NCBI GenBank assembly: GCA_030272585.1
Contig: BSYQ01000003.1
Coordinates: forward strand, 310,001 to 374,000
Length of the DNA stretch: 64,000 nucleotides
Reading direction: 5' to 3'
From: Bryopsis sp. KO-2023
Taxonomy: Eukaryota; Chlorophyta; Ulvophyceae; Bryopsidales; Bryopsidaceae
Position 1 is the first letter of the stretch. Every line of letters starts with the position of its first letter. Below are positions 38,453 to 51,745 of the stretch, one piece after another. Under the pieces are notes generated by a model. That model ran no database searches. It was not told the origin of the DNA and was given only the letters and a program-made list of their open reading frames with translations. The translations under genes and the position numbers were made by a program.

Positions 38453-39856
38453 CTATACACTGTACATCTACACTATACAACAACAGTATGTATAAAAACT
38501 TAAGTATCTGAACGAGTACCTTCCTGGCTTCCTCAATCTCTTTGGCTACAACGGCATACGGCTGCTTTAAATCCAGCGGCGGAAGCTGTTTTGGGGCGTC
38601 CCCAAGATCCGTTTGCTTGAGTCTTTGACTTTCTACCATTTTGGACAGGAATCCTTCGAGAGGGCACAGATCCCCATCTGCATGTGTCCAACCAGGCGGT
38701 CACAATTTTTCTCTTTTGTGTTTCTGACTGAATTTTATATTCTTAAGCCAGAACCTCATTTTCACCTTCGATCTCAAGCACACTTCCGCACTTCGGAACG
38801 TCGTCGCAGTACTCAGCCACATACTTTTTGTTCTTCGAAATCTGAGAGCAAGGCACAGGATCTTGGTTAAAACATCAAGGCATTTGGAGATATCCTATCT
38901 CTGATTCGATTGAACGTCGAAAGAACACTTGCCCACCATGTAGAAAGTGCCCATTCCTTCTCGTTTATCCTTCAAGTAGGTACCAAGGAAAACGTCTCCG
39001 TTCTTGTAGTAGTGGCTGCCAACACCGTTCCTTCTGTCACTCTTCCACTGTCCATCGTAGACATCCCCATTCGAATACTCCATTTTCCCCCTTCCACATC
39101 GCACATTGGAAGACCACTCTCCAGAGTATTTTTCGCCGTTGAAATAGTTCCGTACACCAAACCCCGATCGAACTCCATATGCATATTCACCCTCATATTC
39201 AACGTAGTATCCTTCGCCCTGAAATCGATCAAAGCACCACCACCCGTTCAAGATAAGGACATTTCTTTGTGTTGTTTTTGAACTTTCGATTTAAGAATGG
39301 GATTAGGAGGTTCCCAGTTCTTCTTCGATGCTTTCTTACCTTGATCCCAAAAAACTGGCCATGACCGTGAGGTCTGCCCGCCAAAACGTCGCCCATGTAT
39401 CGGCATCCATCTTTGGAGATCAACTCGCCCGTTTTCCCAGCCCTTGCTGATCCTGGAAACACATGTTGAACACCGAATATAGCTTTTTCTGTCAAAATCT
39501 TGCCCAACCTTTAGTATCAGCTCTTCAATTAAAAACTATTAATTGTAATTAATGATGACTAAAGTGATGTTGACTAAATATCTCAGTCAAGCAATTTTCC
39601 TTGACTGGGATTGACTGTTTAATTAACCTGTGACTGTCGATCGCAATGGAAATCGCTCAGTCCTCAAGCATTTCCATGTCCGTGGCGATTGATGTCTGGG
39701 AAGTGTGGGGGATGGTGCAGTTGATGCTCTCTGCAGCGTTATGCGGCTTGGGGGCGCGATTCTTTTGTATTTTGTGGAGGGCCTTTCATGCTCAAAGCAG
39801 ATTCTTTGAGAATGCGTTTGCCCAGAAAACTCATCAAGAGAGTTTGCTTCCTCCAT
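37844..39856 (-). CDS. MORN-repeat protein with EF-hand-like C-terminal region
   Basis: Six exons with conserved phase: 39628-39856, 39340-39452, 38933-39218, 38766-38843, 38520-38677, 37844-38233; 417 residues. After a polar leader (MEEANSLDEFSGQTHSQRI) come at least five MORN repeats, for example YMGDVLAGRPHGHGQF, YSGEWSSNVRCGRGKMEY and YDGQWKSDRRNGVGSHYY. The fourth junction uses a GC donor (GTGG|GCAAGT). A linker with LPPLDLKQPYAVVAKEIEEA and a helical segment follow. The last 130 residues contain ERNRDGLIEFEGF, which resembles a degenerate EF-hand loop, and an acidic tail. MORN repeats bind membranes or scaffolds and are common in cilia and cell-division proteins. The specific role is unknown. 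Confidence 0.85.
38419..38451. repeat. (AT)n microsatellite
   Basis: An uninterrupted AT run of about 16 units lies in the intron between exons 5 and 6 of the MORN gene. Confidence 0.95.
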
Positions 39857-40370
39857 GTACTTTGAAGTTGGTACCGCTGCTACCCTTGAACTCACACCCT
39901 TCCTCTTGTGCTACCCTCGGCTGTGAAATGCGCTTACTTCATCCATCTCAGTCCCCCCAACCCACTTCCCGATTCGCTTTCACTGGTAGTATTGTCGATT
40001 TCTCTTGAACAGTTCCCAAGAGACAATTCACTTGTACAGAGTGTTGTTGATGGCTGTTCGAGGTGCACACATCTGACTCTACACATGTAGGGTATATGTG
40101 GTAGGATTCGAGATATGATCTGTTAGGACTAATTTGTATTGTGGATTCACAGTCAGAAGGAATGGGGGAGTATGATTGGTAAAGAAGGGAGAGAGAGTCT
40201 TTCCTGACCAGTTGGGTTGGGGGTTGTGTTTGGCCCGTTTATGAAAGAATACTAATGTGGCTGCCTTGATCGGAATCTGTACGATCGAAAAGAGGAACGT
40301 GTGGAGACTAATTTGTACATCACAACAGATCCCTTGTTCCCGAGTGCACGAAAAAGTCCAGAAAGCACCC

Positions 40371-40474
40371 AGGGACCAAATGGAATGCATGCTCTGCCTA
40401 TCACTATTGATCGATTCAACCCAGGAACCAAATGGAATGCATTATCTGCCTATCACTATTGATCGATTCCAACC
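40371..40474. repeat. Tandem duplication, 52-bp unit, two copies
   Basis: Two adjacent copies of a 52-bp unit contain ACCAAATGGAATGCAT, CTGCCTATCACTATTG and ATCGATTC, with a few differences. They lie between the MORN gene and the 3' end of the coiled-coil gene. The stretch 39857-40370 shows no gene. Confidence 0.8.
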
Positions 40475-40507
40475 AACGCATACTACCCATCACTTTTTGT
40501 TTATTCT

Positions 40508-43500
40508 CTACTGCTTCTTGCGAGACCTGGGCGACTTTGCGACGCCTGCAAAAATTCTTGCAAAATTCTCCTTCCTTGGTGCAGCGTCTCGCTTCATGAC
40601 AACTCGTGGAAGATTCGAAATGTGGCTGCTTTTTCGAATTAGTTGCGTCCAAGTAATTGGAGGCGAGTCCTCCACGCGTTCTTTTCCAGATATCAAACGA
40701 ACAAACTTGGCTTTGTAGGCATTCCCGGACGTGGTCGATGTTTTGCCTTTCCGTGGTTGCCTCAGTGCTGAAACCGCTGAAAACTCTGGCAACTGTGGCT
40801 CATGTTGACCGTAAGTCATCACGAAGTTCTACAGCGAATGCATCCAACAATCAGTTTTAGGACAGCTTTCGCAAGGACTCCCACACTGACAGCAGGGTCA
40901 TCTTACAGAAGGCATGAAACTTGTGTTTTTCAACGCGTTTCTTGGAGCATGGTCCATTTTCAGAAACAGCTCCGCTGTTCGCCTCAGGTTCGTTGCCAGC
41001 CGTGCCATTTGTGCTAGGTGCTTTTGGCGAGCCCTCTGCGATCGCGCGAACATGGCATAGGGAACTCCCTTTTTCTTTTGCAAATCCGCCGCAACGTATG
41101 TCTCCAGCAGTTGATCTAGAGTATCAAGCCGCCGAATCCTGGAACAACACCACTTCCATAAAGCTCTGTGGTTCTGTCTGAGCGAGAAACGTTGTGATTG
41201 GAAGCAAATCAATGCAACACACAGCTTTGAACCTGGAGTCCATCCCTTCTCCAAGAGAAGCAATAGCCTCTAGTTGCTCTGAAGCGTCAGAAGCATGCTT
41301 TTCCAAGTTCCTCAGCGACTCATCGTCTAATTTACCAGCGTGAACCAGATTGTCACAAAAATCTGCGTCTTGAAGCATTTGTCCATAGGACTCCATTGCG
41401 GCTTCAAAGTGGGGTCGGACCTCCTCAACCTGACACACGGAATAAGCCACATAATAGATCATGGAATATTCAGCAGCAGGAGTGATGGGAAGGCTTTGCA
41501 CCTGAAGTACCTCGTCGTTGGAGCTTTGTGCACGATTTGCATTGTTATGCCCTTGAAATTGCACACCCTTTCTGGGATCGGAGCGATTGTTGTTCCTACT
41601 CTTGTCGTCAGTAAAAGATGGATTTTCCCCGTTGCGATTCGATACCTGTTTGAAACAGAAGTCCACCAGAAAAAGCTGAATTTCCTGGACGCTATTCCTT
41701 CAACTCGCAAAACTAGAGTCTCACGGCCGTCTGTGCGCACTTAACAGGGATAAGACATCAACAGACCTGTTGCTCTTTTTTTTCATATGCGGAATTCGGA
41801 TCCATGGCCGAATCCCTTATCCTGGTTCTGGGACCTGTGCCATGTTTCCTTGGATCATTTGTTCTATGCGTTCCAGCTGGGGAATTTATTGTGGAACCAA
41901 GTGCGCTGTATTGGGGAGCCGCCTGTGTATTTTCCGTATTGGTCATAGATCCTGGAACACTGGTCTCAGTTCCGAGCGATACTTATGCCAACAAGGCAAC
42001 ATCTCATTTACTGCCAACACCTTAAACGAGCACCTGCTAAGTGTTTTTGATTTCGAGCGCACCGTTTGATACTGTTTGGGTTGCGACGGAACAAAGTGTC
42101 GTTGAAACTGGCTTCACCCGGGCTGCAGGCGTGCCCTCTGCTGGGCACAAGACAATCGCATTATTTTGTGTCCATGTGGGCTTTGAGGTCATGTCTCCTC
42201 CAAAGAAAAAGAAAAGTGTGTTTTAGGCAATAATAAATTTAAGTCCTTGTTTCCTGCCACCTACTGGGAGTTGCTGTCGTGGTGCCCATAGAACTGGGGG
42301 GTTCCGCGTCCACTCCAATTGTCCCTGTGTCGGTACCTTGGATGGACGTGGTGGCCTGGTATGGTCCACAATCAATGGATAAGAGCGATGGTGATGAAGT
42401 ATGTCCCTGCGCAAGGTAGCTTTAAAAAGGACACTTGTCTCTTCGTTACACACCTGCAAGTTTGGATTCTCTGGACCAATTCTTTTCAATTGGCGCTTCA
42501 GCTGTTCGTTCTCGTTGGCGGCGTTCTTAAGCGACGTATCCAACACCTGCATTTTCCCACTGAATGTGAAAGATAGGGTCAGTACAAAGTTGAAACAGAA
42601 AAATGTTGGCCAACATTTTTCTTTCCATGGAGAGAACATAGAGTTCCCACAACAGACCTGAGAGTGCCCATGTCTTTCAGAACGACTTCCATTCTGTTCC
42701 GCACATCCTTGCTTTCCGCCCTGGAAGCTCTGAGGTTGTACATTGCCATCGACAATTTTTCTTTCAGGTCATTAACGTCGGAAGTCTGCATCAGCTCCAA
42801 TATATTTTGGGACCCAAGGGAACTTGAAACCTGAAATATATGAGGGAGGAGGTGAGTAGACTATCAAAAAAATTCTAGTTTGCTAAAAGAAAAACGCTGA
42901 TTTGAACTCACAAGACGCAGTAGATTTTCGCTTGCCGCTTCATTATGCAATGGAGTTGGTTCTGCAACCCCATCAATTTCAACTTTGCTGCTTGGTTCAT
43001 CGCCTGGACTTCTGTAGCTTTCACTGACGGAAGATTCCTCAATAATCGCCGCCAGCATTTGTCTCTCCTCGTCCTGGAGAATTGAATGGAACGCCCTGTC
43101 GAGGCATACAACTGAGAGAATTTGAGGGAAAACAAGTCCTTACCTCGACCAGCAGAAAGAGCAAAAGGGTACCTGAGAAGGAGGGTTCTGTCCTCAATAC
43201 TATCATTGCTGAACATAAAGTCGAGAGCAATGCCAGCAAACTGATCACAATAGTCCGTCGCATCTGTTGCCTTGATCATACATCTCCCTTTTCTCTGCAA
43301 ATGCTTCTTTTTGGAGTTGAAGTTTCGTCCATAGTCACCCACCATGGCGCTCTCCGCTTCTTCCAAGAAGCCTTCGAAGTCCCGGGGAACATCTACCTAA
43401 GCGAACAATAAACAGGGAGGGGTCTCATACGAATATATCCCCCTCAGGAGAAAAAACTCAGCAATGGGGCAACGTGCCTGCAGTTTCACTCTCTTTCCTT

Positions 43501-46500
43501 TGCTCGGCTCCTTCTTCTTGTCGGTTTTTACTGGTCCGTTGTGTTTCTGAATCGATGTGCTTTGAGGCAAATCTTTCTCATCGCACTGTGCCAACGAAAG
43601 TTAGGTTCGTTTTGTGTTTGCAAACAAAAAAGCAAACAAAAGAAGCATCTAAATCGATTCTGCTTACCTGAAGCGGAACGGTGCCTGGTTTTTCAACACC
43701 GTCAATGTCAGAGAGAGCCTCCGTTTCTTGTTCCGTGTGCCTCGCTTCGCATTCAGTATCAACTTCTTTGGTGGATTCACTCGATCTCCGGTCTTTGCGA
43801 ACGTCTTGCATGAAGTGCTGCAATCGATCCTGAAAGCATAGAATTTTACCTTTAAAGAAACCCAGCCTCTTGCTGGGGCTTTGTAATAAAAAGTAGGCTG
43901 GAGCGAAGCCTGGATGGTCACGGACAAGAAAATGCTTTGGCATTATCAGCTGGCATCAAGAAATTCCCACCTGACCAGAAGGAGTGGCAAGATCAGTTTG
44001 GGCGTCTGTCAGTACACGCCGAGCCTCCCTGTCCTCATCAGAACTTGAGAGAGCGTCTTGAAGCGACCCAACAATACCTAGAAAAGCAAGGCAGATCGCG
44101 ACTTCAAGCATTGTGTTCAGGGTGGTGGAATACCCCAGCTACATCCGGTCGAAGGGATGGCTGGACAAATCTCGCCTCTCCTCCCCGCAAAAACATTATC
44201 CTGGTAACCTGCATCGTATCATTTTGGAGTGTCACATGCGACAGACCTGCAAAGGCGAGCTTTACTCCTTGAATTTCTTCGTCCGACTTCTCAATGATTG
44301 CTTTGACAGCCTCCTCAAAAGTTGTTTTGGCTTCGTTGTGTGTGCTCTGAAGGACCGAATGGAACTGGTTGCCAACGTTTCCTTGTACAATTTCGTTCTC
44401 CTGCAATTCAAGGGCACAAGCGTAAGCATCAACCCAGTATCATGACGCTTGTTCTACCACCAAGCTCTTGTGTCCAGCTTCCCATCCCACCTCAAGCTTC
44501 ATCTGTGTTTGACTTATTTCTTCACGGACTTTGTTTCGGGCAGCTTCGGATGATTGAGATTGTTCCATATCGATTTCAAGCTTCTTCATGGTTTCAATTA
44601 AATCCTGTCGTTCCTGCAACGCGACTTGGCGTTCTCTCGACAGCTGCTTGTAGTTCTGTAGCACGAGAAACTCCAAATATCACGGCAGAGTTCCCACACA
44701 AAAACTTCGACATTACTGAGGATGCACGACGTGTAATCATGTACCTCCAGCTGATTTCGAAGCAGCGTGTACTTTTCCCTCGAACCGTCTGGTGTTGTAT
44801 CTTGCTGAAGGTCGAGAATCTCAAGCTTCAAAGCATTGACCTCAGCTTGAAGCTGAGCTCGATCCTATCAAAACAACAAACACAGGGTGTCAGTCTGGTA
44901 GAATTGTTATTGCCAATGAGGATACATAACTGAATTTCAACCCAGAACAGGAGATACATGCAGTGTATAATTTATTGTCTGGGAATCAGTCGCTAGCGGA
45001 CCTCCTTGATTTCTTGAACCCTCACTGCCACCCTCGTTAAGGCCTCCAACTGCTGCTCAAGAATAGAAATTTGAGACTGAAGCTCAGTGTTTTCATTGCA
45101 CTTCAATTCAAGATGGCCTTGCAGGTCCAAGATTTTCGTCTCCAGCTCGAGAATATTCGAATCCAAAAGATTCTCCAGGGCGATCTATTGTGCAAAATGG
45201 GGAGCTCAGTTCAACAGTTTCATGCCATCTCTCTGTGTTGTCATCTTCCATAGCCATTTGTTCCAACCTCTTGCACCAACCTTTTCTTGGCATTTGTTTT
45301 CATAGTCACTCTCCATTTGTAACAGGCGTTGCTGAAGAATATCGTTCATCTTTCGCTGGTTATTGTACATCTTCTGAAGCTTTTCGCGTTGTTCCTGGTA
45401 TTTGAAAATGGGAGAAGTGCGGCTGTCTAGCGCAGCCGCCGCCTCATCAATGGTGTGCACCTATCTGAACATGTCGAATACTAAATGGGACTGGAAGAAT
45501 TTTTTAGTTACGATTGAGTGACTCTTTTTGCTGTCTCCTACCATTCTAGTCATGGCTTCTACTTGATATTCGAGAGCAGCCTTTGCATGCTTGGTCTCAA
45601 TTCCTCCGTCAAAATCCTCCATGACAATGTACTCTACTTTGTTCAGCAAATTGAAAGATGCTCTCGCTGCGCTTTCTTGAAGACTTCCCACTTTGTTTAC
45701 CAGGTACGCAATCTCTTTTCGCCTGTTCACCAGGGGCCCTTCCGCCCAGCTGGCTTCCTGGTCTAGAGAAGGTACTTGCCCTGGATTCCATCAAAGGAAT
45801 GCAACGCTTGCAATCGCTATAGCTATGACAAGTTGGTTTCGTGGCTGTGTACTGAATGTGCTCAATCTCATCTTTTTGAAGCGGGGGGTCCTTCTGTGAT
45901 GCTTTCACCATTTTTTTTTTTCAAGCGAGGTGCATTGAGGACTAAGGCCTTCCCTACGAACCTTCATTCAGCGCCTCCAGGGTTTTTTGTGGTAGCTCGA
46001 TGAGGCCGGTAGCTACATGCAGCCAGTCCAGAACACTTTCGACTGTGCTCCTCTCTGCTAGTGATAATGCGTTAAAGTCTGCAACCATATAACCAAGCAG
46101 AGGCCTTCGAGTTGCGCGCCCTGCACCTTCTTGGCCCTTGAACGCCTTTGCAACCGAAGCTTTGACAAGAATCTAAGGAAAGTTTTCAAACCAGAATCAA
46201 GAAAGTCTTATAAAAGTCTGTATAAATATACAAGTGGCGGCGGTGTATCGAGCCGTCCTCTTGCGAATTGCAAAATCGCGAGAAATTCTTGCAACACATG
46301 GCCACATCTCGTCCACTGAATCAATCAATCGAAACTACATGCACAGGATATTACTCGCTTTTCACCTTTTTGATGGCATCTTTCCATCGACGGGCTTTGC
46401 TTAAATCCATCTCAGACAAGAGGGACAGCGAAGCAGTTCGAATGATGGCATGATCTCCATATAAAAACGACTCCAGCTGATTTAGGCCAAAATGAATGTT

Positions 46501-46851
46501 GAGAATATGTGTGTTCATGTCCTTTTTTAACTCTTCCTCCACCGCCTTAATGTCAACATCGCTTATAACTTGGGTGGCAGGCGGAGCCTGCCTAACATGA
46601 CCATGTCCCACTCGTTAATTAAAAATGAACCCGGGTGGTTTCACCAAACAAGTATCCAGAGGCCAGAAATGCAGAATATGGATATCCGACTACCTTTTGT
46701 TCCTAGGTGAAGGAATCTCTGCCCTCGATCCTACCGTCGGGGCGGTTTGTGGAGGTTTATACGAACGCATGACACCGCAGCCCTTTTTACGAGAGGGGCT
46801 GGGGGGATCATCGTTCGCATCTTTGCTGAGTTTTTTGTGAGTAGATGCCAT
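40508..46851 (-). CDS. Long coiled-coil protein, unidentified
   Basis: About 20 exons. The start MASTHKKLSKDANDDPPSPS is at 46851. Joined exons: 46694-46851, 46366-46591, 45962-46172, 45853-45901, 45542-45749, 45281-45460, 45002-45184, 44745-44864, 44491-44655, 44247-44400, 43971-44077, 43668-43829, about 43478-43585, 43173-43396. Further exons near 42.9-43.1, 42.7-42.8, 42.5, 41.8-41.9, 41.1-41.7, 40.9-41.1 and 40.5-40.8 kb are approximate, and the stop at 40508 (after PRSRKKQ) is provisional. A globular head (VADFNALSLAERSTVESVLD) is followed by heptad-rich helices such as REKLQKMYNNQRKMNDILQQ and DRAQLQAEVNALKLEILDLQ, an acidic linker and a basic C-terminus. I do not recognise the family. 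A tether or cytoskeletal role would be typical for such proteins. The 3' half could be a separate gene. Confidence 0.6.
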
Positions 46852-47675
46852 CAACACAGATATGGCTCTCTCCTACAAACGATCTGTTGCAAGGAATCAG
46901 TCGGGCAGAGGATTGGTTGGGGGACATTTTAGGCTGAGTTGTGAAGCTGGTTTCTGTGGGGGGGTGGGTTGGTCGCATGGATCTGCAGTCATGTGTTGGT
47001 GGCGTGGGTGGGACCGAGCTTGAACAACACTCGTTGTGTTAAGGAGCAGAATTATTTTTTCCCTCCGCGAGGTAACAGTCTTTCGAGTTGAACGGAGGCG
47101 GCGTATAAAAACGATTCAAAACAGCACAACCGACCAACACTGTTGACTAACGGGCGCCAACCGCCCACAACCGAAACTCACCAGTGACGATCACGACTGC
47201 GTTCCCCCTATATACATATATACGTGTTCCACTGGGTCGCTTGACAGGAGCAGACACTAGTCTAGCGATGTTTTCGTGAAAGAACGACCGAAAAGGAAGT
47301 GTACACACAGGAGCGTTGACTTTGACCAAAACAACGCCGCCATCTTGATGTTCGACTCCATGCCGAGTTTCTCGAGGGCTGCGTTCGTGGAGTCGACGAT
47401 AAATCGGGCCTTGCAAGATGTTTGTCACAGCCGCACAATCCAAACGAAGAGCAGAAAGACAGGAAAAGCGAAAAACACCAAAGCATGATACCGCCGCCGT
47501 TCGTGGCGGCGGAACTCCGCCGAGGAACTTTATTCAGCCAGCCGCTGGTAAGCGGGCCCCTTCTATCCGACAACAACAGCACACGCAAGAGTCTGGAGCC
47601 TAGTTTGCGTGAAACTCCCTGAAATCTGAAATGGGCGAAATGGCCAACCTTACAAGAACCGACCCCCCCCCCCCA
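46852..47675. other. Spacer between two minus-strand genes
   Basis: This holds the promoter and 5' region of the coiled-coil gene and the 3' untranslated region of the helicase gene. Open stretches exist on both strands around 47150-47600, but none shows a domain or convincing splice signals. Confidence 0.5.
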
Positions 47676-50600
47676 TCACAGGCTTCCAGTCTTTCTCGTT
47701 TGCTCCCAAGAAGCTGGAGGAATTCGACTGGATTCAATGAAACACCCTCCTTTCCTGACCCACTGCAGCCATGCCTTCCAATCATTGCTGGAAGCGAGCG
47801 TTTTGGGATCACCTAACACCACCAAACCCCTGAAAACATAACATGATATCTGTCAGACTAGTCTGCCGACGTCACGAGTTGTGAACGGGGCAGGATATTG
47901 CCGCCGCCAGGTTCACAGACATCTATCTAAAATCTTGCACAGAGGCAACACCAGGAGAAAACTGGTCCCTTTTCACGTGAAAGAAAGGTTCAGCCTTGGT
48001 TTGATTCATCCACCTTCTTGGTCTCGTGATAGCCACGTTCAAACGGCGAGCGTCCGACACGAATCCCAGTTTTCGACGAGGATTGCATCGAACAGCGCTG
48101 ACAATCACCACATCTGCTTCCCGACCTTGGTAGGCATCCACAGACGAAATCGCAATTTTCGCGCTCTTGGGAAAATGGTGCCTGCACCGTTTCAACGCTT
48201 TCTCCAGATGAGTCATCTGGCCACGATATGGTGTGAGAATAGCAACATCCGTGACATCCCCTGCACACAGGAAACTCCATGTCAAACATAAGTTAAACAC
48301 AAATAAGAATGCACTCAAGGAGGGCCATGATACCAACCTGGTGCCAGTACATGGGAAAGAACGCGCAAAGCCATGGCTGCCTCCATTTCATTCTTGTAGG
48401 AAGGAGCGGATTGCATTTCATTAACCAACTTCTCTTTTCCTTGGCAAACCACCAACAGCACCGGCTGCTCAGGATTCGGCCACATGATGCCTTTTGGAAC
48501 GGGCCTGTGCGCTCCATCGATGCCGGTCTTCAATTTTCCTCCGTAGAACCACTGGCTTGCAAAAGCGCTGATCTCTGGATGCATTCGATATTGGGTGTCC
48601 AGAAGTCGTGGCTTCAAACCTGAACCACCCCCAAAAAAAGCGTAAGAAATCAGGACTGAAAAGAGAAAAGAACACCACCGGGGTGGAGCAGCCTGCTGGA
48701 TCTTACCCCTCATCACTAAACGATCGAAGAGAGTGACCTCCAGTCCAGCATCGACCGCTGTCTGAGAAATGACTGTTGGGGGCAACTGCCGTGGATCACC
48801 AGCCATCACCAAGCACTCTACCCCTTGAACGAGAGGCACCAGGGTTGCTGGCTCGGTGGATTGCGTCGCTTCATCGACTATTACCATCCGAAAATGCATG
48901 TTGTTCAGATCTCTACCGCCGGCTCCGTTGCATGTACAAGCCACAACCTACAACTTCATCAGATCAATTTCTTAGTTGGAGAACAGGCAACCATCTGGGG
49001 TACGCGTTTACATAAGCCCAGTCTATTTTCATAGAATTTTTTGAACCTCCAAACAAGAAAAATTCTGCGGGACATTCAAAACCACAGCTATTTGAGTGAA
49101 CCCATCAGCACTAGTGGTAGAAGCCCTCAGCACCCAGCCACGCAAATAACCTCACTATTGAGACAGAAACACATTGATGCATTCTTGGACATGGATTAAG
49201 CAGGAAATGTGTTTTGGCATGAGTATACCTCGCAGGTTTTCAGAACTTCTTGATACGCCTTTTTCATTAAACTGCTGGCTTCTTTTCTGCACTGTCGAGC
49301 TCGATGCTTCAATTCTTTTCTCTCCTTTTGGCTGCCTGCCTAAACACTCGAACGTCAGATAAAAGAATCCACACAAGGGGAACACTGTTGTTGTTTTTTT
49401 CTGCTCCAAGTTTCCTGCCATGTGGCACCCCTCCCAAGAAAAGTTAGTTTCCCACCTTTCGCGACAGCGAAAGCCTGTCCAATTCTTCAGCTTCCTTTTG
49501 CATTTGTCCAGACCATTGCCCCCATTGGGTTTCCATGGCTCTACCATCCAATGTAGCATGCATGAGACTGTCCCTGACCTTTGCAGGGTTCCCCACCCTG
49601 ACGACTCTCAGGTTCTTTTTGACAAGACCCTCCACTATATTATCGACGGCTGCATTGGTGTCAGCACATGCCAGAACGGGTCCAGTGGAAGCCTCCGGGA
49701 CAGCTCGATTTGCCAAGCAAACCACTGTCAATAGAGTCAGCAAAGTCCACGTCTTGCCGGAGCCTGAAATAAGCGAATAACAAACAATCATATGCCTGTA
49801 TGTATAAGTGTGAACAACACCTAGGCCGAGTGGAAATGATAGGATTGTGCTATTGGCTCGGAAACCTACATGTAAATCTAAAAGTCCCTGTTCAAGGGAA
49901 AAACATGCATATCGGATGTGCGGTGGGGGTTGAAAAGAGCAGGCGATGGACAAGGGCAAGCACACCACCATCAATAGACAGTCTGTGAAGGGGTCGATCG
50001 ATGCACAGAACCTCACCTGGGGGTCCTTGCCACAATGTCAAAATCTGTTTCTGTGAAAGAGCCACAGCAAGTTTCTGGCTGTGGTTTAAATTCGTCAAGC
50101 TTCGGAGGTGTTTCCCCGATTCTTTCCGCCATCGCTCGTTTTCAACCCAAGGGGGACAGTTGTTTTGGACCAGACTGGTGGGGTAATCTAATCCAATGAT
50201 GAAAGCATGGATGACTGCCATCGGGAGGGTGCCTGTGCAAGTTCCTATCTGGTCCAAAGCTTCCAGCTGTCGTTTCTCTGTGGCGCTCCGTAAGCTGGTA
50301 TCCAGCCGCCATTTTGACTCTACAGCCAATTGTATGTAAAAAATTAGAGATCCAGGGAATGAGAAGATGTTCATCCAAAAACCACACTTGCAGCACCCCA
50401 GTCTTGGAAGCAGGATTCCAGCCCCCAAAAGAGATCCGCTTGATTTTTGAATGGATAGTCTAATATTAAATCTCTCCTGATTTGGTTAAGAAACAAGAAT
50501 TTTAGGTGACTAAGCAGTGGGCACAATAGTTCTAAGGCTTACTTTTGAGATCCAGCATATTTAGACGATCTGCACATTCAGCATCCAGCACAACAGTGAT

Positions 50601-51745
50601 CGAGCCCTGACTGACATCCACTACAGTGCCTGAAATGACTCCTTTTTCTGCGCTTTCCCCATCGGCAATAGAATAATCCATCCGGGTCAAAAGGACAGGG
50701 TCCCTCTTAGCGAATCTATGGAAGGGGAGGTCGGAATTTGACAGAGACAATCTTTTCCAGGGGAAAAAAAAACAAAACAGAAATAAAGAACAGGGCAAAA
50801 ATCAAACGAAATATTTGTATTGTACATCTCATCCCTCAACAGCTGAGGCTTTTTAAGAAAATCTACAGAAAACAGCACCCAGATACTGTTCATATTTTTT
50901 CGCGGAAAAGGAGAACACCATCACATGAGCAGGCATGCACCTTTTTGTTTCTGAACGATTTTTCTGATCGACTCACTTGTATTTCGAACTGGTGAAGAGG
51001 TTCCCCCCAAAGGAAATGGACAGATCGGTGATGGTGTTGCCACTTTCCTTCAACTTCGCAACGCTGGACTTCGTGTACAGATCCACTATTGCACTGTACT
51101 GCCCCTGTTGCTCCGCTTTAACAGCAACTCTCAGCCTCTGTTTCATATCATCTATGATTGCCTGAGAATCTGGGGAAAACAAAGCAGTGCACTCATGCAT
51201 TCAACCGATCACCCACGAGTCATTGTCTCAACTGAGCAACCAGAAATCTCTGCACCAGGGATGTTACATCTCACTTTCCCCAAATTAACTGTTTTTCGAG
51301 AAAGGTTTGGCTCGACACACTCACACACACATCTTGTTACCTTTCCTGGTCTCTTTGCCGTTTGTTTCCAGCTCTGCCTCTACTTCTGTTTCATTAATGG
51401 ACTCAAACAAGTCGACGGCCTGTTCACTTTCAGTAGCTTCATCTAAGAATCGACCCAATGGTGGCAAGGAGCAGCATCGCCGCAATCCTTGGGAGGGACT
51501 GCCAATTCTGGTGCATGTGAGGTTCTAGATAAACACATTCATGATGTGAATTTCAGTTAGCATGGATCTTTCCTTCCTGTGCATTAAAAAAGGGGACAAA
51601 AGATAGGGGAGCTGACGCTGATGTGATGGAGTCTCTTTTTTTTCTACTAGCGAAAGAGGGAAACCGCCACCTTTATGGGGAACGCTCTGCGAGAAATTCC
51701 TGAGCATTGCAAAGGGAATGCATGTCTCGGGTTCGAGGAAATCAT
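47676..51745 (-). CDS. SMUBP2/IGHMBP2-like superfamily 1B helicase
   Basis: Eleven exons with conserved phase: 51671-51745, 51341-51524, 50977-51169, 50543-50715, 50017-50319, 49456-49763, 49229-49339, 48707-48947, 48338-48619, 48014-48260, 47676-47829; 756 residues. All helicase motifs of the UPF1/SMUBP2 group are present: a Q-motif region LNHSQKLAVALSQ, Walker A GPPGSGKTWT (split by an intron), ADTNAAVDN, Walker B VDEATQSTEP, GDPRQLPPTV, DTQYRMHPEI, SSVDAYQGREADVVIVSAVR and RRLNVAITRPRRGLVVLGD. These enzymes unwind RNA or DNA 5' to 3' using ATP. The N-terminus (MISSNPRHAFPLQCSGISRR and following basic, acid-free residues) looks like an organelle transit peptide. It lacks the R3H and zinc-finger tail of animal IGHMBP2 and ends shortly after the helicase core. 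Confidence 0.93.

Noticed and set aside
45755-45852. Cysteine cluster resembling a small zinc-binding site
   Set aside because: The only phase-conserving join of neighbouring exons makes this stretch an intron (GTACAC donor to CCAG).
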